64,000 bases of DNA, from NCBI RefSeq assembly GCF_032854445.1, contig NC_088304.1, forward strand, positions 1 to 64,000, written 5' to 3'. Each line of letters begins with the position of its first letter. Position 1 is the first letter of the stretch. The notes under the pieces were generated by a model. That model did not search any database. It worked only from the letters and a program-made list of their open reading frames with translations, and was not told where the DNA came from. Both the position numbers and the translations under genes were made by a program. Of this stretch, positions 58,013 to 64,000 are shown piece by piece. The stretch is from Liolophura sinensis (Eukaryota > Mollusca > Polyplacophora > Chitonida > Chitonidae).

Positions 58013-58245
58013 GTAATGGTAGCCGTCGTAAGTTAAAGAAAAAAAGGCAAAACAGTCAAATAAAACTGAACTTAATCATTTTATTGCAATGAATAAGAAA
58101 GAAGGTTACAATTTAACGGCATCCATAAGGGTGCTGCTAGATATTACAAAATGCAAGCTCACATAAATCAATGTTTGCCTTAGAAACAAAATAATTAAAC
58201 CACTGTGAGAACCGCAACAGATCAGTTAGTTAACGCACTGCTAGA
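58013..58245. other. Short spacer, likely 3' region of the next gene
   Basis: AT-rich sequence downstream (minus strand) of the stop at 58246; no separate feature. Confidence 0.4.
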
Positions 58246-59695
58246 TCATTCACTTTCTGACAAGTCACTGTCGGCCTCATGCAAAGGGGCAGCGCCTTGA
58301 TCATTATTTACTTCTGTAGGTAGATTATCGAAGGAGACTTGTGCTTTGGTGCGACAGAAACGCTTCAGAACCTGGAGGTCTTTAAGCTTTGCAGCAGCAA
58401 TGTTCAGCCTTCTGCTGTACAAAGGCTGCGGGTCACCCATCTGGACCCTCCAAACATCTTTACCTTTATCGCCACGACCAGTAAGAATAGCACTCTCGTG
58501 CGCACCATCCATGAATTTCTATACATCATCATCCGTGGATGTTGCTGTGTGAATTCAATATCTTTAATAGGCCGGGCTGCCACAGGACAGGTTGTTCGAT
58601 ATAAGGGTTTCAAGTAGGTTGTGAAATTGAAAAACATTGCTTGTTCCATTTGCACCACACAAAAAGGACTGGGAATTTTCCTGGCATTCTGAATTTGTGT
58701 TCTCCATTCATCAATGGTTTCCACACGTGCTTTTTGATTTACAAGGGCCATATCTCTATCGCATTCCATGTACCTATGGCCTCTCTCTGGACATGTAATA
58801 TGGACATCTGTAAAACGCTTCTTCTTGTTTACCAAATAATGTAAGTATCTCAAGACAGTAAAATTCTTGTTTTGACCCGCACAGGAATCACAGAATAAAT
58901 TCAAAACTTGCACATTGGGATTAAGATTATTTGTAATGAAATGATCAAGCATTGAGCAAACATCATCAGAGCCATTTTTGGCAATAGTTTCATCATAAGT
59001 GTAAAAATAAGCTTGATCAGAACCGAATACATGGATGTTAAATGACAAGAACGGTAGTTGACGTCTGTAGTACACATCGTTTGTACTAATATTTGGCACG
59101 TACAAGTTTTTTCTGGAAATCAAACGCCACAGAAACCACAGTAGGGTCAGTTTGAGAAGTTTTCGAGCATTGCTTTTTCTTTTGTAAAAAGAATCTGCCT
59201 TCCTTTTGTGAAGCTCATGTTGAGCTGACAGGGTTTCACGCTCCTTGAGCAAAGTCGCAGGTGTCGGGGATCCAGTCAGTTCCTTATCAATACTTTGAAT
59301 CTTAGCAATGAAGGTGTCACAACTTGAACAAGTGTCCTTTCTAGGATAGCCAAATGAGACATTAGATTTTTCATTGAATATTTTCCAGTAGCTTTCATAA
59401 CTGAGCTTATCTTCTGGATATGTCTCCATGTACATGACGTGCATTTTGGAAATGTTGAGTTCTTCAGGGAGATAGAGTTTTCTGGAGCGACTCAAAGCGT
59501 AGTGAGAAGTGCGTCCACGAAAGGAAGAAATGGGGTCTTTCACTTTCTGGATCTCTTCTTCCTTTAATCGATGGGGGCGATTGTTGTGCTTGCCTCTTTT
59601 GTCATGTGGTGGGTGACCTAAAACAGTGAAAATTAAATAAAATATATCTTGCACCTAGATATAAACTACAGGTGTGTTGACTTTGATTTTGTGTG

Positions 59696-59858
59696 ATTTT
59701 AATTGGAGTTTTGCGCTGTGCTCAAGATTATTTCACTCATATGACGGCGTGCCAGCATTAGTGTGGGAGAAAACCGGGCAGTGCCTGCATGGGGGCAACC
59801 CACAACTTTCTGCAGGTTGCTGGGAGTATTTAAGCCATATAAAGGCGGGGGTCTCCTT
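59696..59858 (-). mobile_element. SINE 3' part, minus orientation, in the intron
   Basis: AATTGGAGTTTTGCGCTGTGCT through GGGGGCAACCCACAACTTTC and GCAGGTTGCTGG matches the inverted 3' half of the SINE at 57741-58012. It lies inside the intron of the DDE-like gene, next to a second insertion. Confidence 0.7.
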
Positions 59859-59869
59859 TGCGCCTCTCA

Positions 59870-60137
59870 CCTTCGTGGCTCAGTCGGTTAGCGCGCTAGC
59901 GCAGCGTAGTGACCCAGAAGCCTCTCACCAATGCGGTCGCTGTGAGTTCAAGACCAGCTTATGCTGGCTTCCTCTCCGGCCGTACGTGGAAAGGTCTCTC
60001 AGAAACCTGCGGATGGTAGTGGGTTTCCCCCGGGCTCTACCTGGTTTCCACCCACCATAATGCTGGTCGCCGTCGTATAAGTGAAATATTCTTGAGTACG
60101 GCGTAAAACACCAATCAAAAAAAAAAAAAAAATCCTA
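59870..60137 (+). mobile_element. tRNA-derived SINE with target duplication
   Basis: Full length: CCTTCGTGGCTCAGTCGGTT (A box), B box GTGAGTTCAAGACC, GGGTTTCCCCCGGGCT, CTTGAGTACGGCGTAAAACA and a long A-tail. An 11-bp direct repeat TGCGCCTCTCA flanks it (59859-59869 and 60138-60148). It landed in an older repeat in the intron of the DDE-like gene. Confidence 0.9.
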
Positions 60138-60148
60138 TGCGCCTCTCA

Positions 60149-60450
60149 ATGTCAGGTCAAAGACACTCAACATGACACCAAACCCAGTCACATTATACTG
60201 ACACCGGGTCGTTGGTGTAACCCCATAAAGCTGAGCGTGAAACGAGGCAATGCAACTACCATTCTAAAGTCTTTTAAAACTACCGTTTTAAGTATGACCC
60301 GACCCAGGATCGAACTTGGGTCCACGAGACAGACGGAGTCACCAGGGCCAATTTATAATAAATGAAGGCTGGATAAAAGCATCTCTGGAGCAGACATTGA
60401 GCAGATACAAATAATAAATAAAAAGAAAGTGGAGTAGCAGATTAGAATCA
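60149..60450. repeat. Dispersed repeat in the intron
   Basis: ACATTATACTGACACCGGGT and TGACCCGACCCAGGATCGAA match 34935-35180 in type. It is non-coding. Confidence 0.55.
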
Positions 60451-60928
60451 CCTGTTTGAGCAATGGATTTCCTGATGATTTCCACTCGCTTTACTGAGAT
60501 TCCAAATATCGCCACAAAAGCTTTCAGACACACCTTGACTTCCCTTGATGATTGTTCCCCTGGAATACGTACACAGTAGTTATAGGAGCTATCATGCAGA
60601 TTAGCAGTCATCTCTGGCCTTCGTCTTTGCACACCATGAATTTCTATAAGTGTGGAAAGATATGCATCTTGAGCATCTTTTGTTGTGTAGTTGTTGTTAA
60701 AAGCATTGACAATGTCTGTCTTTCCTCATCGGTTATATTCTCGAAGCACTTGTATCTTCTACACTTACAGTCAAGGCCACTAACATGACTACAAAGCCTG
60801 TGTCTTTTAGCTCTTCCTCTTGATCTACCTGTTTTCTTTCTTTTCTTGGGTTTATCAGTGGGATGAGGATGTGCACATTGATTGTCCCCCATCTTGAATC
60901 TTATGTTGCCATCCAGACGAACAGTCAT

Positions 60929-61625
60929 TGGTCAGACACAGTCACTTGAGGCAAAGCCAAGGCACATGAGTGGACAACTCTCGTTTTTCCATACAAAGAA
61001 TTGAACTGCACTCGTTCTTCCACAGTGATGTGTTTATACTACCCCCTCTTTTGTGGGGGCTACACCCGTTTTCCCGCATAATATTAATGTCAAAATATGA
61101 GTAGGAACAGAGCTACCAGACAGGGGCATTAACTCTAAATTTAACAAAATGTGACATCACTCGTTTTCCCCGTGGAGTCTTCATCTTCTACGTACTGTAC
61201 AAACGGAATAATACTGACAAATCTTGAATCTCGGTGTAGTTAATCGTTTCCATTAAAGGAGAAGCACACTTAAAAACATGACACTATAGGCTGAAAAGAA
61301 CACATTTTTCTACCTGGTGGTGCCTGCTGCATAATTTTGCGATTTTTCCTTAACATACACGTAAAGTCTGAAAACGGCAAAGCTGGCATAAATCGCTGAG
61401 TCCATTGCGTCCTCCGTCTTTAACACCCTGTAGTTTATGCTGGGGGTGTGTTGCCTCTCAGCCAGTGAGAGTCGTTAAAACTGCCGACTTGTTCGTGTAA
61501 ACTCGAGTAGTATAGGGAAGGAGGGTTCTGGACCAACCTCCATTTGGCAAATGGAGGCCCCCAGCGGAGGGTCTGATGGCTATCGAAAATTCTTATCAGG
61601 TATACAGCGAATGCAATGAATAATC
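60929..61625. other. Intergenic; possible TTAA-type transposon end and hairpin
   Basis: No gene. TTAA followed by AGGAGAAGCACAC at 61253-61269 resembles the start of a TTAA element (compare TTAA-AGGAATACTG at 50419), but no partner end lies in the window. A perfect 9-bp-stem hairpin (CCTCCATTT-GGC-AAATGGAGG, 61537-61557) sits 68 bp before the next ORF. Confidence 0.4.
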
Positions 61626-61874
61626 ATGGGATCTCCCGCGATGGAAACGACCAGCCGGTCTATTTGGGCGAAGTTAGTCGGCACGGTGCAAGACTTGCGA
61701 GGCTACAAAGAAGTAACCCACAGCATGTTTGAAGACGGACGCGTCAACGCGGGCCGGCTGCTCGTGCTGAAGCTCTTCACCAACGACGTGTGCGCTTTGG
61801 TGGTGCATCCCGAGCCAATCCGGCAGTATTATGAAAGTCGGCTGCTGCCCGAGCTAAGGAGGCAACAACCCTAA
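61626..61874 (+). CDS. Small uncharacterised ORF, 82 aa
   Basis: It has a clean ATG, is basic/hydrophobic mixed, and contains SIWAKLVGTVQDLRGYKEVT, MFEDGRVNAGRLLVLKLFT and YYESRLLPEL. Codon use is richer in G+C than its surroundings, like the two genes facing it. Its stop is 11 bp from the stop of the convergent gene at 61886. No family is recognised and no function is claimed. The tight packing suggests it belongs with its neighbours to one compact element. Confidence 0.5.
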   Translation: MGSPAMETTSRSIWAKLVGTVQDLRGYKEVTHSMFEDGRVNAGRLLVLKLFTNDVCALVVHPEPIRQYYESRLLPELRRQQP

Positions 61875-61885
61875 CCCCCAGAACA

Positions 61886-62476
61886 TCATTCGGAAAGAGC
61901 GTTTTTCAGCTCTTGCAGAGCTAGTTTTCGGCCGCGATCTATAAGCTGTTTTTTCGTGCTTTCATCGACCTCTACGGAGTTGAATGTCTTACGAGACTTA
62001 GCGCGTATCTCCTGCTTCAGATCAGAGTTGTTCTGAAGATCCTGAACGTCTTGCCTGTACTCTACGTCCGAAATAACACCATCAGATAATGCCGTAGATA
62101 CCTGCGCACGGATGCTGTTAAGTTTGGCCTCAGCCAACAGCCGTATATCGTTATGTTTCTTGGCCTTTGCGTGAAGTCGGCGGCTAACGAATTTTCCAGC
62201 GGCATTTAAGACACCGCAAGCTATGGCTGCAGCTTCCATAGCCAAGACAGCAGGGACTGCAATTATTGTTGTGAGTAGTACCGCGCCTGCAACCCCTAGT
62301 CTCAAACCGGCCGTGAGCATGGCCGAATCAAGGGCCTCGGCGGCTAAGACACCGCGCCAGTACTTTTTGTACAAGGCCCGGCGGAGATCTCGCTCAGATT
62401 CAAGCTGCCTCTGTATTTCGCTGATATACTGCAGGCGATGGGCGTGCGCCACGCCCTCTGGAGGGTTTTCAACCAT
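61886..62476 (-). CDS. Uncharacterised helical membrane-type protein
   Basis: The first ATG is at 62476; the same frame is open further upstream to a TGA near 62541 without another ATG, so the start is uncertain. The 196-residue product has a helical N-part (HRLQYISEIQRQLESERDLR), a long hydrophobic stretch (GVAGAVLLTTIIAVPAVLAM, then EAAAIACGVLNAAG) and a charged C-part (KAKKHNDIRLLAEAKLNSIR, ISDVEYRQDV, EIRAKSRKTF). This coil-hydrophobic-coil plan resembles an uncharacterised, multi-copy family I recall from cnidarians and molluscs. It is intronless and the 3' end meets the plus-strand ORF. A membrane role is inference from the hydrophobic run. Confidence 0.55.
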   Translation of the reverse strand: MVENPPEGVAHAHRLQYISEIQRQLESERDLRRALYKKYWRGVLAAEALDSAMLTAGLRLGVAGAVLLTTIIAVPAVLAMEAAAIACGVLNAAGKFVSRRLHAKAKKHNDIRLLAEAKLNSIRAQVSTALSDGVISDVEYRQDVQDLQNNSDLKQEIRAKSRKTFNSVEVDESTKKQLIDRGRKLALQELKNALSE

Positions 62477-62558
62477 CGGCGCGGTCGGGGTCAAGGGGTG
62501 GTCATCCGTCGGCTCTTCATCCGTGATCGTCGGGTACAGTCGTCACATATTGTTTATC

Positions 62559-63380
62559 CTATGAATCAATAACGTCAGTTACCTCTAAATTGTCCTCGGG
62601 GCTACTAACAAGAAAGCGGCGAAGGCCAATACCGCACTCTAAATTGATTGCATCGAGATTTAAAACGCCCCCTATGACGACTCGTATATCCTCGAGAGAG
62701 CTCCGGATGATTGGGTCGTCCTGGGCCTGAAATTTAATCATCAGTCTGAGATCCTTTGTATCGTGCTCCGCAGGCCACCTTATTTTAACCTCGGTAATTA
62801 AAGTGCAACGGCGTGGTTCGGCCGCGCCAAGTATGCAGTTGAAGATAAGTATAGATCCAGGGGTTAGCAGTAGTGAGCCTTTAAAATCGCTTTGCGCGGT
62901 AAGACGCACGGTCTCTACACCAGGCGCCGCAGATAGTGTGAAGTAACCTCTTCCACCCAAAGCTATATGACAGTCGCTGGTTTGTACCCACGACACGAAA
63001 GAGGCTTCGGAGATGAAAACTTTTTTCACCAGGGCCCTAGTGGCCTGGACCGTCATCGGGGTCACCTTCACATCTATCAACCAATCGGGGTCGCGAGTTC
63101 TGGCAAGAACAAAGCGGTCTTCAAAGCGAATTAAAGCGAGTGTTTGTTCTTCAATCACCTCAGATGGAGACCTGCGATCTTGCTCTACAGAGGATGAGAC
63201 ATCTTGAAGGGAAGCAAACGTGGCAGGTTCTGCTTGCCCCGTAATCTTTTTGCAGATGTACTTGCCACTTTGAAACTCGAAGGCGTAGATTTTACCTTCC
63301 TGGCCTTGAAGTTCGAACTTCGACACATCAGCCAAGTCGCTTAAAGACAGGCACGCAGACCTGGGACCGGCTGTGTCCAC
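62559..63380 (-). CDS. Uncharacterised ORF, about 273 aa, no N-terminal ATG
   Basis: An open frame from a TAG near 63411 to TAG at 62559; the 5' end has GTG at 63380 but no ATG until well inside (MTVQATRAL), so it is either 5'-truncated, spliced, or starts at a non-ATG codon. The sequence mixes beta-type segments (KIYAFEFQSGKYICKKITG, SLLLTPGSILIFNCILG, DIRVVIGGVLNLDAINLECG) and lacks low complexity. The next gene on the same strand follows after about 82 bp, an operon-like spacing unusual for host genes. No family is recognised. A structural protein of an integrated DNA element is one possibility; I cannot show it. Confidence 0.45.
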   Translation of the reverse strand: MDTAGPRSACLSLSDLADVSKFELQGQEGKIYAFEFQSGKYICKKITGQAEPATFASLQDVSSSVEQDRRSPSEVIEEQTLALIRFEDRFVLARTRDPDWLIDVKVTPMTVQATRALVKKVFISEASFVSWVQTSDCHIALGGRGYFTLSAAPGVETVRLTAQSDFKGSLLLTPGSILIFNCILGAAEPRRCTLITEVKIRWPAEHDTKDLRLMIKFQAQDDPIIRSSLEDIRVVIGGVLNLDAINLECGIGLRRFLVSSPEDNLEVTDVIDS

Positions 63381-63535
63381 CAGACTTATTGTATTTCTAG
63401 GATAGCACTAATGTACCCTGCATTTTTTTTGAAAATATGGCGGACAGAGTTGTTGACTGGTGAAAAAGGTTTGGCTTCTCTGAGGCCGTGTGCAGGGATT
63501 TTACGCACTTAATAGGTCCTAAAAGTAGGTGAGAG
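63381..63535. other. Short spacer / 5' UTR of LINE
   Basis: Non-coding stretch between the GC-richer ORFs and the LINE ORF1. It probably includes the LINE 5' UTR (about 63420 onward), but no boundary is visible. Confidence 0.4.
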
Positions 63536-64000
63536 ATGCCCCCAAAAGACAAACCAACAAGCAGAAAAACTCAGGCGAGTACCAGAAGCATGGGTAAATC
63601 AAATAATGAAGCTGGAGACGAAGGAGAATCGAGGACATTATTTGCTTCAACAACAACTTCACCCAAGCCTGAGGAAACAACAACAACTGCCAGTGAGAAT
63701 CCAAGCTCTGTCCAAGTAACACTTGCTGATTTACATGCAACTATCCTGACTATGAACACAGCCTTAAATCAGAAACTTCTTTCAATTCAGTCAGACGTGA
63801 AAAACATTAAACAGGATGTGAAACAGATAAACGAGAGGGTAACCAAATTGGAAGGAAAATTCTCGAATCTGCAGGACAGTGTTAGTATGTTAAGTGATAA
63901 AGTAGACGAAATCGAAAAGTCCATCCCAACCACAGAAAAAAAAGTAATGAATTACGTCGCAGAATTGGAGAAAAAATTACTTTGCCTGGAGATACATAAT
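63536..64000 (+). CDS. LINE ORF1 protein, 5' part (runs off the window)
   Basis: An ATG at 63536 opens 155 codons with no stop before the window ends. Residues 1-65 are basic then Ser/Thr-rich (MPPKDKPTSRKTQ, TTTSPKPEETTTT). Residues about 68-150 are a long coiled coil with heptads (LLSIQSDVKNIKQDVKQINE, LEGKFSNLQDSVSMLSDKVD). The last residues LCLEIHN are where an L1/Tx1-type ORF1 passes into its RNA-binding fold. ORF1 proteins of this type trimerise and coat the element RNA. The reverse transcriptase ORF2 would lie beyond 64000. Confidence 0.75.
   Translation, partial: MPPKDKPTSRKTQASTRSMGKSNNEAGDEGESRTLFASTTTSPKPEETTTTASENPSSVQVTLADLHATILTMNTALNQKLLSIQSDVKNIKQDVKQINERVTKLEGKFSNLQDSVSMLSDKVDEIEKSIPTTEKKVMNYVAELEKKLLCLEIHN

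Larger units (their letters stand above)
58246..60928 (-). pseudogene. Uncharacterised DDE-like family protein, two frameshifts
   Basis: Two exons on minus: 60928-60452 (donor GTGATT) and 59617-58246 (acceptor TTTTAG), joining at Gln-Thr-Gly/His-Pro-Pro. The protein would be about 615 aa. The N-terminal part is basic with a Cys-rich CSHVSGLDCKCRRYKCF. Then come HDKRGKHNNRPHR, SFRGRTSHYALSRSRKLYLP, a CSSCDTF pair, YDETIAKNGSDDVCS, LNLFCDSCAGQNKN and RGHRYMECDRDMA. The spaced acidic residues (YDET, CDSCAGQN, ECDRD) look like an RNase-H-fold DDE core. The family is large, multi-copy and uncharacterised in invertebrates (I believe Pfam calls part of it DUF7869, from memory). Frameshifts occur near 60718 and near 58510-58530. 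It reads as a dead transposase-like gene, but I found no terminal repeats. Confidence 0.7.

Noticed and set aside
61626-63380. Calling the GC-richer ORFs a virus insertion
   Set aside because: Gene packing is suggestive but no capsid, polymerase, ATPase or integrase motif is visible, so only 'compact element of unknown type' is supported.

Overview
The window is eukaryotic DNA from a chromosome end. It opens with a (CCCTAA)n telomere on the C-rich strand. The organism is most likely a mollusc or another lophotrochozoan: the telomere repeat is TTAGGG, the background is AT-rich, and tRNA-derived SINEs with the 'ACGGCGTAAAACACCAATCAA' type of 3' end recur, a type I associate from memory with mollusc genomes. 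I see no conserved single-copy host gene, rRNA or genuine tRNA gene. Almost everything with coding signal belongs to a mobile element. The species cannot be named from this sequence alone.

1-16640 is subtelomere: terminal telomere; TATG microsatellites; blocks dense in AGGTCA/TGACCT; a 1.3-kb foldback (3065-4354); a satellite with about 185-bp monomers arranged as 371-bp dimers and in larger blocks (about 4360-9200 and 11340-13840); two 938-bp tandem units (9330-11300); a 1.6-kb TATG array; a 'TGTAAAGTTGGTGCGGAG' minisatellite; and a second telomeric array (15949-16640) in the same orientation as the first. This looks like a subtelomere added outside an older chromosome end.

16640-50420 is a graveyard of transposons: a decayed Crypton-like tyrosine recombinase (17031-18340); two Penelope-like elements (18531-20400 and 32288-34400), the second hit by a SINE; a complete PIF/Harbinger element (22565-25809) with an intact Myb-like gene and a frameshifted transposase; and Tc1 elements at 35441-36061 (5' half), 37227-38939 (1.7-kb palindrome), 41174-42711 and 45101-46773, the last three bounded by TA. 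Several short dispersed repeat families lie between them.

50423-57465 is the highlight: a 7,043-bp element with 15-bp perfect terminal inverted repeats and TTAA duplications. On the minus strand it carries a nine-exon THAP plus DDE transposase of Kolobok type. On the plus strand a three-exon gene encodes a 198-aa cysteine-rich protein resembling the cytoplasmic ballast domain of P2X7 receptors. The two genes run toward each other and their stop codons are 2 bp apart. Each has a perfect TGACGTCA site upstream of its start, and these sites form a subterminal inverted repeat. The transposase carries one single-base frameshift; the accessory gene is open.

57466-64000 holds SINEs, a broken gene of an uncharacterised DDE-like family (58246-60928) with SINEs in its intron, three tightly packed intronless ORFs of higher G+C and unknown function (61626-63380), and the 5' part of a LINE ORF1 running off the window (63536-64000).
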